DNA of 8,668 nt from positions 1 to 8,668 of the forward strand of contig JABGPV010000221.1 in NCBI GenBank assembly GCA_018644785.1. The letters are read 5' to 3'. Below the pieces are notes generated by a model, which worked only from the letters and a program-made list of their open reading frames with translations, was not told the DNA's origin and made no database searches. Every line of letters starts with the position of its first letter. Position 1 is the first letter of the stretch. Shown one piece after another: positions 1 to 8,668 of the stretch. Source of the DNA: Deltaproteobacteria bacterium (GTDB lineage Bacteria > Desulfobacterota > DSM-4660 > Desulfatiglandales > Desulfatiglandaceae). Position numbers and translations under genes: made by a program.

Positions 1-340
1 GCCCTTCCTGCGTGGGTTTGTTGTAGTAGGGCGTCACTTGAAGGGTGGCATCAACCCCTACTTCTTTGGCATGTTTTGAAAGTTCAATGGCTTCCCTGGT
101 GCTGTTGCCACCGGTTCCGGCGATGACGGGGACCCGCTTGTTCACTGCCGCCACCGCGATGTCGATCACTCGAGCGTGTTCGTTCACATCCAGGGTTGCG
201 GACTCTCCGGTAGTGCCACAGGGGACAATGGCGCTTGTGCCGTTTTCGATTTGAAATTCAATAAGTTTACGATATGCATTTTCATCCACCTGCCCATTTT
301 TGAAAGGGGTCACGATTGCCACAATAGAGCCTTTGAACAT
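1..340 (-). CDS. dapA: 4-hydroxy-tetrahydrodipicolinate synthase, N-terminal part (runs off the window)
   Basis: DapA condenses pyruvate with aspartate semialdehyde, the first committed step of the diaminopimelate/lysine branch, in the cytoplasm. Reading from the ATG at 340 gives 113 residues with no stop before the window edge; the family is about 290 residues, so roughly 60% is missing. The fragment begins [13 protein letters not shown], a typical DapA opening. It has the GTTGES loop at residues 42-47, where T44 and T45 match the pyruvate-site threonines, and YYNKPTQEG at 105-113, whose tyrosines match the proton-relay and interface tyrosines. The catalytic Schiff-base lysine lies beyond the edge and cannot be checked. 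The start is firm because a near-ideal Shine-Dalgarno precedes it. The gene lies 39 nt after dapF. A related aldolase such as N-acetylneuraminate lyase is unlikely given the motifs and the lysA-dapF context. Confidence 0.95.
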   Translation of the reverse strand, partial: MFKGSIVAIVTPFKNGQVDENAYRKLIEFQIENGTSAIVPCGTTGESATLDVNEHARVIDIAVAAVNKRVPVIAGTGGNSTREAIELSKHAKEVGVDATLQVTPYYNKPTQEG

Positions 341-346
341 GGGGAA

Positions 347-352
347 CCTCCT
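347..352 (-). promoter_or_regulatory. Strong ribosome binding site of dapA
   Basis: On the minus strand AGGAGG, within AAAGGAGG, sits 6 nt before the dapA ATG. It is the closest match to the anti-Shine-Dalgarno among the genes here and fixes the dapA start. It may allow high, independent translation of the branch-point enzyme. The 39-nt dapF-dapA gap shows no hairpin or promoter that I can recognise. Confidence 0.8.
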
Positions 353-379
353 TTTCTGCTTGTTTATAAAGTGGGATCA

Positions 380-1210
380 TTAAATAGCTTCATCATGAAG
401 CGTCGCCACGTAAATGACAGACGTGTTTCCCTGGAGCCAAACCCTTTCGCCGGTTCGGTCATCAATGCCTCCGCTGTTTAAGTGGATGGTCAATATTTCA
501 CCACCCCGCGTGTGAGCCCTGACCGGAGATGACACCATGCCGCGACGGTACGCCATCAGGGCAGAAGCGATGGCCCCGGTTCCACATGCCAGGGTTTCGT
601 CTTCCACACCCCGTTCATAGGTTCTGACCGCCAGTTCATCCGGGCCCACAATGGTCATGAAATTGGCGTTGGTCCCTTCGGGGGAAAACCGTTCATGATA
701 GCGGATCTCGCGACCCTGCTCTATGATAGGATGATTTTCCAGGTCCGCCACCTGCACCACCACGTGGGGAACTCCGGTGTTTACAAAATCACAGCTTACC
801 CAGCCGGGAAGCAACGCCAGATCAACATCCATCGTCTCATTTTGAGGTTCTGGCATCAGCACCTTGACCACACGGCCCTCCACCCGGGCGGAGATGGGGC
901 CCACACGTGTTTCGAAGGTCATTTCGGAACCGGCGATCCCCTTTAAATAGGCGAAACGGGAGACGCATCGTCCACCGTTACCGCACATTTCCACCTCCCC
1001 GCCATCCGCGTTAAAAAACCGCCATCCAAAATCATATTCCTTCGAATCCATCACAAATATAACGCCATCGGCCCCCACGGATTCCCTCCGACGGCAGGAA
1101 CGCGACACCAACCGGCTCATGTCATCCTCTTTTACAAGCCCTTGCCGGTTGTCAATGAGAATGAAATCATTACCGGTGCCGCTCATTTTCCAGAATTCAA
1201 TGGGTTCCAT
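380..1210 (-). CDS. dapF: Diaminopimelate epimerase
   Basis: DapF interconverts LL- and meso-diaminopimelate without a cofactor, using two cysteines as the acid/base pair. The meso form goes to LysA and to peptidoglycan. The 276-residue protein has the normal family length. It opens with FWKMSGTGNDFILID (residues 6-20), the substrate-binding N-terminus. The first catalytic cysteine is C76 in EMCGNGGRC (74-82) and the second is C209 in ACGTGAIAS (208-216). Other family signatures are VGADGV (45-50), FFNADGGE (65-72), NTGVPHVV (144-151) and the YERGVEDET segment (198-206). Both halves of the pseudo-symmetric fold are present, so it should be active. The ATG at 1210 lies 18 nt after the lysA stop, with a modest AGG nine bases upstream. 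Order lysA-dapF-dapA places it squarely in the lysine branch. Confidence 0.98.
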   Translation of the reverse strand: MEPIEFWKMSGTGNDFILIDNRQGLVKEDDMSRLVSRSCRRRESVGADGVIFVMDSKEYDFGWRFFNADGGEVEMCGNGGRCVSRFAYLKGIAGSEMTFETRVGPISARVEGRVVKVLMPEPQNETMDVDLALLPGWVSCDFVNTGVPHVVVQVADLENHPIIEQGREIRYHERFSPEGTNANFMTIVGPDELAVRTYERGVEDETLACGTGAIASALMAYRRGMVSSPVRAHTRGGEILTIHLNSGGIDDRTGERVWLQGNTSVIYVATLHDEAI

Positions 1211-1228
1211 TTTTCAAAACCTGCTGCC

Positions 1229-2491
1229 TCAATCTTCGGTCAAAAACCCCGGGATGGATTCCCCTCGCACAAGATCTTCAAAGGTTTCCCGCTGCCGAAT
1301 GATTTCAAAACGGTCTCCCTTGACCATCACCTCACATACCCGGGGCCTCGAGTTGTAGGTGGACGACATGCTGAAGCCATAGGCGCCCGCACTCATGACG
1401 GCGATCAAATCATCCGGCGCCAGGGGATCCATCAGCCTTCCCTTGGCCAGAAAATCACCGGATTCACAGATGGGTCCCACGATATCCGCTGTCAGTTTTT
1501 CGCCGGGCGTCTGCTTCACCGGTTGAATGCCATGGTAGGCCCCGTAAAGACTCGGTCTCATCAGGTCGTTCATGGCAGCGTCCACCACAAAAAAATTCTT
1601 CTCGTCGCTGGTCTTGGCGTAAAGCACCTTTGTGATGAGTGCACCGGCATTGCCCACAATGACGCGCCCCGGTTCCAGGATCAGGGTCCAGCCAGAAGAA
1701 GCCAATTCCAATTTGATGTCTTGGGCGTATTCCTTTGGATGCGGTGGGACCTCATCATCGTAAGTAATTCCCAATCCGCCCCCCAGGTCCAGGTAACGGA
1801 TTGAAATACCCATCCGAACCAATTGTTCAATCAGTTTTTTGAGTTTTCTAAGGGCATCCACAAAAGGGCTCGTCTGCGTGAGCTGACTGCCGATATGACA
1901 CGATACACCCACCACATCCAGGCCATCCAGCGTGGCTGCTTTCTCATATTGCCGAAGCGCCTCCTCAACCCCTATGCCGAATTTGTTCTCCTTGAGGCCC
2001 GTGGAAATATAGGGGTGGGTCTGGGGGTCCACATCCGGGTTGACCCTGATGGAAATACGCGCTTTTTTGCCGGAATTTAATGCCGCCTGATTCAGTTTCA
2101 ACAACTCCTGTGGGGATTCCACATTAAACATGAGAATCTCTGACCTCATGGCATATTCCAGATCCCGCAGGCTTTTACCGACCCCCGAAAAAACAATTTT
2201 AGCGGGATCCACACCGGCGTTCAAGGCCCTGTAAAGCTCACCCCCCGATACAATATCAACGCCGCCACCCCGACGGGCAAAGAGCGCAAGGAGGGCCTTG
2301 TTGGAATTGGATTTCATGGAATAACAGGTGAGGTGCTTCACATCGGAAAAAGCGCCATCAAAAGCATCAAAGTGCTGTTTCAGGGTTTCGTGAGAATACA
2401 CATAGAAAGGTGTTCCCACCTTTTCCGCAATAGATAATATGGGAACATCCTCACAATACAGTTCGTTTTTTTTGTAATGAAAATGATGCAT
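1229..2491 (-). CDS. lysA: Diaminopimelate decarboxylase
   Basis: LysA removes CO2 from the D-centre of meso-diaminopimelate to give L-lysine. It is a PLP enzyme with an alanine-racemase-like barrel. The 420 residues match the family length. Visible landmarks: the PLP lysine K60 in CYSMKSNSN (56-64), DIVSGGEL (79-86), H199 in CHIGSQ (198-203), the glycine-rich phosphate-binding LGGGLGI (236-242), EPGR (273-276), C342 in CESGD (341-345) and the C-terminal AGAYGFSMSSTYNSR (368-382). In CESGD the active-site cysteine comes from the partner subunit of the dimer. The start at 2491 is chosen because MHHFHYKKNELYCEDV looks like the usual LysA opening, although its Shine-Dalgarno is poor. KSNSN replaces the commoner KANSN next to the PLP lysine, a mild variant. 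The gene follows the lipoprotein gene after 47 nt and precedes dapF by 18 nt. Confidence 0.98.
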   Translation of the reverse strand: MHHFHYKKNELYCEDVPILSIAEKVGTPFYVYSHETLKQHFDAFDGAFSDVKHLTCYSMKSNSNKALLALFARRGGGVDIVSGGELYRALNAGVDPAKIVFSGVGKSLRDLEYAMRSEILMFNVESPQELLKLNQAALNSGKKARISIRVNPDVDPQTHPYISTGLKENKFGIGVEEALRQYEKAATLDGLDVVGVSCHIGSQLTQTSPFVDALRKLKKLIEQLVRMGISIRYLDLGGGLGITYDDEVPPHPKEYAQDIKLELASSGWTLILEPGRVIVGNAGALITKVLYAKTSDEKNFFVVDAAMNDLMRPSLYGAYHGIQPVKQTPGEKLTADIVGPICESGDFLAKGRLMDPLAPDDLIAVMSAGAYGFSMSSTYNSRPRVCEVMVKGDRFEIIRQRETFEDLVRGESIPGFLTED

Positions 2492-2538
2492 GGATTACTC
2501 GATTGTCGGTTTTTTTTGGATACAGAGACTTTAGGAAA
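2492..2538. other. Lipoprotein-lysA spacer, longest gap in the operon
   Basis: These 47 bases are the largest intergenic gap in the window. On the transcribed (minus) strand they carry an A8 run at 2510-2517 and only a weak GAG about six bases before the lysA ATG, with no clear Shine-Dalgarno. A second A8 run lies in lysA codons 7-9 (2466-2473). I see no hairpin with a U tail and no convincing -35/-10 pair. The A-rich stretch could help ribosome recruitment in place of a Shine-Dalgarno, but that is inference. Confidence 0.4.
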
Positions 2539-2982
2539 TTACACATCAGAAATCAATTTTATTCTGCTCGATGCCGGACCGAGATGGCCCCCTTTTTCCA
2601 TGATACGCACCATGATAAAACAGATGCCTTTCTGTTTGAACGCCGGAAGCCGGCACTCAAATTGCTCATCACTGATGATCTGGTCCGTAATGTCCCTGAA
2701 ATTCTTCATTTCAATGGGGCACCCATCACATGGGGGTCGGTCCAGCGAATACCAGACATAATAGACTCTGCAGCCGACTATGAGAGACAGCGCTTCATTA
2801 TCCCCTTGAACTACACCCTTCAGAATCAGGGATCTGTCATTCCAGACCCCTTCCAACTGATCTACCCTGGCCGTGACAACTTTCTCCTGTGACAGGAAAG
2901 GGGGTCCCTTTCTCCCGCACCCGAAAAAAATCATCAAGACCACTGCCGGAAAAACCAACAACCCTATGAGTATTTTCCTCAA
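2539..2982 (-). CDS. LptM-like lipoprotein with a cysteine-rich C-terminal domain
   Basis: Predicted 147-residue lipoprotein. Residues 1-21 form a signal peptide: R2 and K3, then a hydrophobic core ending in FFG, with C22 as the acylated cysteine. The motif GCGRKGPP (21-28) matches the GCGxKGP motif of LptM (YifL), the small outer-membrane lipoprotein that in E. coli aids LptD maturation. E. coli LptM is under 70 residues; here about 110 further residues follow. They have alternating strand-like character, GCRVYYVWYSL (70-80), PPCDGCP (83-89) and C110/C121, ending in a strand-rich VRIMEKGGHLGPASSRIKL. This could be a fibronectin-III-like sandwich, with low certainty. The TTG start is the first usable codon after the argH stop, in the same frame, and is backed by a Shine-Dalgarno; the next methionine (17) would destroy the signal peptide. 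The lipobox (-3 Phe) is slightly unusual. Adjacent lysA-dapF matches the usual LptM neighbourhood. The function of the C-terminal part is unknown. Confidence 0.8.
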   Translation of the reverse strand: MRKILIGLLVFPAVVLMIFFGCGRKGPPFLSQEKVVTARVDQLEGVWNDRSLILKGVVQGDNEALSLIVGCRVYYVWYSLDRPPCDGCPIEMKNFRDITDQIISDEQFECRLPAFKQKGICFIMVRIMEKGGHLGPASSRIKLISDV

Positions 2983-2985
2983 AAC

Positions 2986-4371
2986 TCAGTCCTCAATTTT
3001 CAGCCGTTGTTTTGCCGTTTCGATCTCCTTTTTTACAGCATCGGGACCGGTTCCACCAGGGATATTCCGGCGGCCCACGGTTAATCGGGGATCAAGCCAC
3101 GCGTAAACATCGTTGTCAATCTGCCGACTGTGGGTTTTCATTTCTTCCAGGGAAAGTTCGTGGAGTTCCTGATTCTTTTCCATGGCAAAAACCACCATCC
3201 TGCCTACAATTTCATGTGCTTCTCGAAAGGTCAGGCCCTTCCCCACGAGATAATCGGCAAGGTCGGTGGCCACCAGATAACCTTTCTCCGTAGCCGCTTT
3301 CAGCGTTTCCGATTTAAAGGAGACTTCCCCCAGGAGGCTGCCCATCACCTTGAGACACATTAGAACCGTACGGGCTGAATCGAACAGGGCCTCCTTATCT
3401 TCCTGCATGTCCTTGTTGTAGCTAAGGGGCAATCCCTTCATGGTGGTCAACAGGCCCATGAGATGTCCGTAGGCACGGCCGGCTTTTCCCCTGATGAGCT
3501 CCGGAAGATCCGGGTTCTTTTTCTGTGGCATTATGCTGCTTCCGGTGGAAAACGCATCAGATATTACTAGAAAGCCGAATTCCTGACTGGACCAGAGCAC
3601 CAGCTCCTCACTGAGACGGCTGAGGTGCATCATCACAACAGATGCGTTATAGAGAAAATCCAGAACGAAGTCCCTGTCGCTCACAGCGTCCATGCTGTTC
3701 CTGGAAATCCGATCAAATCCCAGTTCTTCCGCCACCATTTCCCGATCCAGATCAAACGTTGCACCCGCCAGTGCCGCACTTCCCAGGGGCATCACGTTAA
3801 CACGCCCCAGGCTTTCCTCAAACCGGGCATAATCCCGGTTTAACATTTCATAATAGGCCATTAAATGATGGCTCAAAAGAACCGGTTGGGCCCGCTGTAA
3901 GTGCGTGTAGCCGGGCATGAGCACGCCCAGGTTGTTTTCGGCAATACTAACAATGGCTTTCTGGCATTCCCGGATAGAATCCATGACATCCTGAACCACA
4001 TCCCTCACATACAGACGCGTATCTAGAGCCACCTGATCGTTTCGACTTCTCCCCGTGTGGATTTTTTCTCCCAGGGCCCCCACTTTCTCAACCATGGCCT
4101 TTTCCACCAGGGTATGAATGTCCTCATAATCGTTATCCGATGAAAGGCCGCCGTGATCCAGCTCCCGTTTGATCTCCCCCAGGGCCACAAGCATGGCTGA
4201 GGCATCTTCATCTGAGATAATGCCCTGCTTTGCCAGCATGCGACAATGGGCCACGCTGCCTTCAATGTCGTAGGCATAGAGCTGTCGATCAAAGCTGATA
4301 GATGCATTGAACATATTGACCAGTGCATCGGGCTCCTGACTGAATCGTCCCCCCCAAACCTTTTTCGTCAT
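2986..4371 (-). CDS. argH: Argininosuccinate lyase
   Basis: ArgH splits argininosuccinate into arginine and fumarate, the last step of arginine synthesis. The 461 residues fit the family of fumarase/aspartase-type tetramers. The opening KKVWGGRFSQ (3-12) is typical. Conserved blocks are HTGRSRNDQV (105-114); PGYTHLQRAQP (153-163), with H157 as the conserved histidine; and the mobile catalytic loop GSSIMPQKKNPD (277-288), with the catalytic serine in GSS. LSYNKDMQEDKE follows at about 335-346. The C-terminal domain contains LTFREAHEIVG and the NDVYAWLDPRLTVGRRNIPGGT segment. All catalytic residues I can check are present. The ATG at 4371 has a strong GGAGG six bases upstream. The gene is separated from argG by a palindromic repeat and is followed after 3 nt by the lipoprotein TTG. 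Confidence 0.98.
   Translation of the reverse strand: MTKKVWGGRFSQEPDALVNMFNASISFDRQLYAYDIEGSVAHCRMLAKQGIISDEDASAMLVALGEIKRELDHGGLSSDNDYEDIHTLVEKAMVEKVGALGEKIHTGRSRNDQVALDTRLYVRDVVQDVMDSIRECQKAIVSIAENNLGVLMPGYTHLQRAQPVLLSHHLMAYYEMLNRDYARFEESLGRVNVMPLGSAALAGATFDLDREMVAEELGFDRISRNSMDAVSDRDFVLDFLYNASVVMMHLSRLSEELVLWSSQEFGFLVISDAFSTGSSIMPQKKNPDLPELIRGKAGRAYGHLMGLLTTMKGLPLSYNKDMQEDKEALFDSARTVLMCLKVMGSLLGEVSFKSETLKAATEKGYLVATDLADYLVGKGLTFREAHEIVGRMVVFAMEKNQELHELSLEEMKTHSRQIDNDVYAWLDPRLTVGRRNIPGGTGPDAVKKEIETAKQRLKIED
2990..2994 (-). promoter_or_regulatory. Ribosome binding site deciding the TTG start of the lipoprotein gene
   Basis: On the minus strand GAGGA lies 7 nt before the TTG at 2982 and sits inside the last codons of argH (GAG GAC TGA). 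It supports a non-ATG start directly after the argH stop and suggests translation coupled to argH termination. Confidence 0.65.
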
Positions 4372-4377
4372 ACCGAT

Positions 4378-4382
4378 CCTCC
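4378..4382 (-). promoter_or_regulatory. Ribosome binding site of argH, abutting a palindrome
   Basis: On the minus strand GGAGG lies 6 nt before the argH ATG. Its first base (4382) touches the last base of the 4383-4410 palindrome, so a hairpin in the mRNA would end right against the ribosome binding site and could alter argH initiation. Confidence 0.7.
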
Positions 4383-4410
4383 GTAAGGGCGAAAAATTTT
4401 TCGCCCCTAC
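4383..4410. repeat. REP-like palindrome between argG and argH
   Basis: The core GGGCGAAAAATTTTTCGCCC (4387-4406) is a perfect 20-nt palindrome. Extending outward, the 14-nt arms read GTAAGGGCG + AAAAA on the plus strand and GTAGGGGCG + AAAAA on the minus strand, a single mismatch across 28 nt. The GTAGGGGCG end resembles the ends of short repetitive extragenic palindromes found in many bacterial genomes, some spread by RAYT (REP-associated tyrosine) transposases; that assignment is from memory. The element supplies the argG stop: on the minus strand its first bases are G-TAG-GGG, and the TAG ends argG. It is not a typical terminator, because the transcript continues into UUACGGAGG, the argH ribosome binding site, instead of a U tract. 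Confidence 0.7.
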
Positions 4411-5609
4411 CCTTCCAACAAACTCGCAATCTTAAGTCTCAGCCCATTTAAACGGATGAACCCCACTGCGTCCTTCTGGTTGTAGACCTCATCGCCTTCA
4501 AAAGTGGCAAAACCCGCATGGTAGAGAGACCTCTCGGATTTCCTGCCCACCACCATGCAATTACCCTTGTAAAGCTTCAGCCGCACCATGCCGCTCACAT
4601 TTTTCTGGGCCTCATCCATCAAAGCCTGCAGCATATCCCGTTCCGGGGAAAACCAGTACCCATTATAGACCATCTCGGCATATCGGGAAACCAAGGCGTC
4701 TCGAAGGTGCATGGCTTCCCGGTCAACGGTGATGGATTCCATGGCAATATGGGCCGCTCTTAAAATGGTACCGCCCGGCGTCTCATATACGCCTCTCGAT
4801 TTCATGCCCACGAAACGATTCTCCACCATATCGACGCGACCAATGCCGTTTTTGCCACCCAGTTCGTTCATATGGGCCAGAAGTGTCGCAGGGGACATCC
4901 CCTTCCCATCAACGCCCACGGGGTTCCCTTTCTCATAAGCGATTTCCACATAAGTGGGCTCGTCAGGCGCCGCCTCCGGGGAGACGGACAGAACGAACAT
5001 GTCTTCCGGGGCTTCAGCCCAGGTATCTTCCAGTATCCCACCCTCAAAGCTGATGTGCAGCAGGTTGCGATCGCTGGAATACGGCTTTTCCTTGGTCACC
5101 GGGACGGGTATGCCCCTTGAGCGGGCATATTCCATAAGGTCTTCCCTTCCCTTGAAATCCCATGTTCGCCATGGGGCAATAATCTGCAGGGCAGGATCCA
5201 ACGCCATGTAGGCCAACTCAAACCGCACCTGGTCGTTTCCCTTTCCGGTGGCCCCGTGACTGACCGCATTGGCACCCATTTCGTGCGCCACTTCCACCTG
5301 CCTTTTTGAAATGAGGGGTCTCGCCAGGGACGTACCCAGCAAATAGCTGGATTCATAGATGGCGTTAGCCCTGAGCGCCGGCCACACAAAATCTTTCGCA
5401 AATACTTCTTTCAGATCATCCACAACCACATCGTCGGCCCCGGTGGCGAAGGCTTTTTCCTTGATACCGTCAAGTTCCTCGCCCTGTCCCAGATCAGCGG
5501 CATAAGCCACAACGGGACACTGATAGGTTTCCTTCAGCCATTTCAGGATTACGGATGTGTCAAAACCACCCGAATATGCCAGGACAATTTTTTCTATTTT
5601 CTCAGCCAC
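4407..5609 (-). CDS. argG: Argininosuccinate synthase
   Basis: ArgG joins citrulline and aspartate using ATP, giving argininosuccinate, AMP and pyrophosphate. From the chosen GTG start it is 400 residues, the usual length. Landmarks: the N-type ATP pyrophosphatase loop [10 protein letters not shown] (11-20), citrulline-contacting [15 protein letters not shown] (86-100), [15 protein letters not shown] (118-132), [14 protein letters not shown] (177-190), [20 protein letters not shown] (257-276) and the C-terminal oligomerisation region ending [15 protein letters not shown]. An in-frame ATG at 5663 would add 18 residues ([18 protein letters not shown]) unlike the family and overlap argD by 62 nt. 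The GTG at 5609 has GGAG 7 nt upstream and overlaps argD by only 8 nt, so I prefer it. The gene directly follows argD, where argF would be expected. The stop codon lies in the downstream palindrome, so the original C-terminus may have been altered slightly. Confidence 0.97.
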   Translation of the reverse strand: MAEKIEKIVLAYSGGFDTSVILKWLKETYQCPVVAYAADLGQGEELDGIKEKAFATGADDVVVDDLKEVFAKDFVWPALRANAIYESSYLLGTSLARPLISKRQVEVAHEMGANAVSHGATGKGNDQVRFELAYMALDPALQIIAPWRTWDFKGREDLMEYARSRGIPVPVTKEKPYSSDRNLLHISFEGGILEDTWAEAPEDMFVLSVSPEAAPDEPTYVEIAYEKGNPVGVDGKGMSPATLLAHMNELGGKNGIGRVDMVENRFVGMKSRGVYETPGGTILRAAHIAMESITVDREAMHLRDALVSRYAEMVYNGYWFSPERDMLQALMDEAQKNVSGMVRLKLYKGNCMVVGRKSERSLYHAGFATFEGDEVYNQKDAVGFIRLNGLRLKIASLLEG

Positions 5610-6819
5610 GTTTCGTCTCCATGTCGTTGAATATGTTATCGAGCGCTTCCAGCAGAAGATCAATCTCTTCCTTCCCCACTATCAGAGGGGGCACAAACCG
5701 AAGAACGCGTTCCTGCGCGCAGATAATGAGAAACCCTTTCTTTCGGCATGCCTCCACAACGGGGGCTCCTGGACCTTCAAGTTCCACGCCAATGATAAGT
5801 CCCAAACCCCTGACATTTTTAATGCATTTATGTTTTCCCGCAAGCCTGTTCAACCCTGATCTAAAATAATCCCCCATTTTTTCCGCATTCACCACCCACC
5901 CGTCACGAAGAAGGCTCTTGAGCACCGCCGTTGAAACCGCTGTCGCCAATGGGGTCCCCCCGAATGTGGTGGCATGACTTCCCGGCCCGAAGGCGCCGGC
6001 CAGTTTTTGGGTGGAAAGCATGGCGCCGATGGGCAGCCCGTTCCCCAGGGCCTTGGCAAGGGTCATAATGTCCGGTGTAACGCCATAATGTTCATGGGCA
6101 AACAGCTTTCCGGTGCGGCCCATTCCCACCTGAACCTCATCAAAAATCAGTGCGACCTCCTTTTCGCTGCAAAGTGCCCGAACCTTTTCCAGATATCCGG
6201 GATCTGGGCATACCACCCCGCCTTCCCCCTGTATGGGTTCCAGCATAACCGCACAAACGTCGTTATCCATTGACGCCCGAAGGGCCTTGATGTCATTGAA
6301 GGGCACAAAGCGAAATCCCTGCAGCAGCGGGTCATACCCCACCCGAATCTTTTCCTGGCCCGTGGCGGAAAGGGTGGCCATGGTGCGGCCGTGGAAGGAA
6401 TTTCGCATGGAAATGATCACATGCCTGTCAGGGCCGAATTTTTCCATGGAATACTTGCGTGCCAGCTTGATGGCGGCTTCGTTGGCCTCAGCCCCGCTGT
6501 TGCAGAAAAACACCCGATCCGCAAAAGAATTCAGAACGAGCAGTTGGGCCAGATCCGTCTGGGGCTCGGTATAGTAGAGGTTTGATACGTGGACCAGCTT
6601 TCCGGCCTGTTCGTCCAGAGCGCGGCACACCACGGGCGAACTGTGCCCCAGGGAGCAGACCGCTATTCCCGCCACGAAATCCAGGTATTCTTTTCCCTCA
6701 TCATCCCAGACCCGGCAACCGTCCCCTTTCACCAGTGTGATGGGAAACCGGCCATAGGTCTGAAACATGTATTGGTCCGCCCGTTCTATGGTTGATGTGG
6801 CTTCAGGCGCTTCGTTCAT
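5602..6819 (-). CDS. argD: Acetylornithine aminotransferase
   Basis: ArgD is a class-III PLP aminotransferase that converts N-acetylglutamate semialdehyde to N-acetylornithine with glutamate as donor. Related enzymes also act as succinyldiaminopimelate aminotransferase (DapC), so it could also serve the lysine branch encoded downstream; that is inference. It has 405 residues, the normal length. Motifs: [17 protein letters not shown] (105-121) for PLP phosphate binding, [14 protein letters not shown] (141-154), EPIQGEGGV (194-202), D227 in [12 protein letters not shown] (226-237) contacting the pyridine nitrogen, and the Schiff-base K256 in [24 protein letters not shown] follows. The start is supported by AAAGGA 7 nt upstream of the ATG. 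The gene lies 21 nt after argB. Its last 8 nt overlap argG, with no argF between. Confidence 0.96.
   Translation of the reverse strand: MNEAPEATSTIERADQYMFQTYGRFPITLVKGDGCRVWDDEGKEYLDFVAGIAVCSLGHSSPVVCRALDEQAGKLVHVSNLYYTEPQTDLAQLLVLNSFADRVFFCNSGAEANEAAIKLARKYSMEKFGPDRHVIISMRNSFHGRTMATLSATGQEKIRVGYDPLLQGFRFVPFNDIKALRASMDNDVCAVMLEPIQGEGGVVCPDPGYLEKVRALCSEKEVALIFDEVQVGMGRTGKLFAHEHYGVTPDIMTLAKALGNGLPIGAMLSTQKLAGAFGPGSHATTFGGTPLATAVSTAVLKSLLRDGWVVNAEKMGDYFRSGLNRLAGKHKCIKNVRGLGLIIGVELEGPGAPVVEACRKKGFLIICAQERVLRFVPPLIVGKEEIDLLLEALDNIFNDMETKRG
5617..5620 (-). promoter_or_regulatory. Ribosome binding site deciding the GTG start of argG
   Basis: On the minus strand GGAG lies 7 nt before the GTG at 5609, inside the last codons of argD. 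It supports the GTG start over the upstream ATG at 5663 and suggests coupling of argG translation to argD termination. Confidence 0.7.
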
Positions 6820-6840
6820 AATTCAATCCTTTCCGACCCT

Positions 6841-8668
<1,828 letters not shown>

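Noticed and set aside
1142..1804. 220-codon plus-strand open frame opposite lysA
   Set aside because: Shadow of lysA. The predicted protein has no recognisable domain, and the minus-strand LysA is complete with all catalytic motifs.
2492..2538. Separate promoter or riboswitch for lysA
   Set aside because: 47 nt is too short for a lysine riboswitch, and I could not find a convincing -35/-10 pair.
4383..4410. Intrinsic terminator between argG and argH
   Set aside because: The palindrome is followed on the transcribed strand by UUACGGAGG, not by a U run; it also lies within a tightly spaced operon.
5610..5663. Upstream ATG start for argG (18 extra residues)
   Set aside because: The extension is unlike ArgG N-termini and would overlap argD by 62 nt. 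The GTG at 5609 has a well-placed GGAG and gives the family length of 400.

Overview
The window is an unbroken run of biosynthetic genes, all read from the minus strand, so transcription runs from high to low coordinates. In that order it holds: the 3' part of hslU (ATPase of the HslUV protease), argB, argD, argG, argH, a short lipoprotein gene with an LptM-like N-terminus, lysA, dapF, and the 5' part of dapA. Gaps between genes run from an 8-nt overlap to 47 nt. I see no internal promoter and no intrinsic terminator, so this looks like one operon, or a section of a longer one, cut at both ends by the window. No stretch over 300 bases lacks a gene. I see no tRNA, rRNA, CRISPR array or insertion sequence.

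The gene order (hslU-argB-argD-...-argG-argH-lipoprotein-lysA-dapF-dapA), the near-balanced base composition and the protein style suggest a Desulfobacterota (former Deltaproteobacteria) organism, perhaps a sulfate reducer of the Desulfobacterales. This rests on remembered gene order and protein character, not on a search.

Region by region: 7719-8668 carries HslU from just before its I-domain basic segment to the intact C-terminal tail. Positions 4407-7722 carry ArgB, ArgD and ArgG, and 2986-4371 carries ArgH. Together these give four steps of arginine synthesis: acetylglutamate phosphorylation, the aminotransferase step, and the two steps from citrulline to arginine. The ornithine carbamoyltransferase gene (argF), which I would expect between argD and argG, is missing: argD and argG overlap by 8 nt. 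Positions 2539-2982 encode the lipoprotein. Positions 1-2491 encode LysA, DapF and DapA, enzymes of the diaminopimelate/lysine branch, which feeds both protein synthesis and peptidoglycan.

The most notable points are the missing argF; a 28-nt near-perfect REP-like palindrome between argG and argH that supplies the argG stop codon and directly abuts the argH ribosome binding site; and the lipoprotein, which joins an LptM-like N-terminus to a cysteine-rich domain of about 110 residues. I found no clearly new system. Most of the window is a conserved housekeeping operon with a few local peculiarities.
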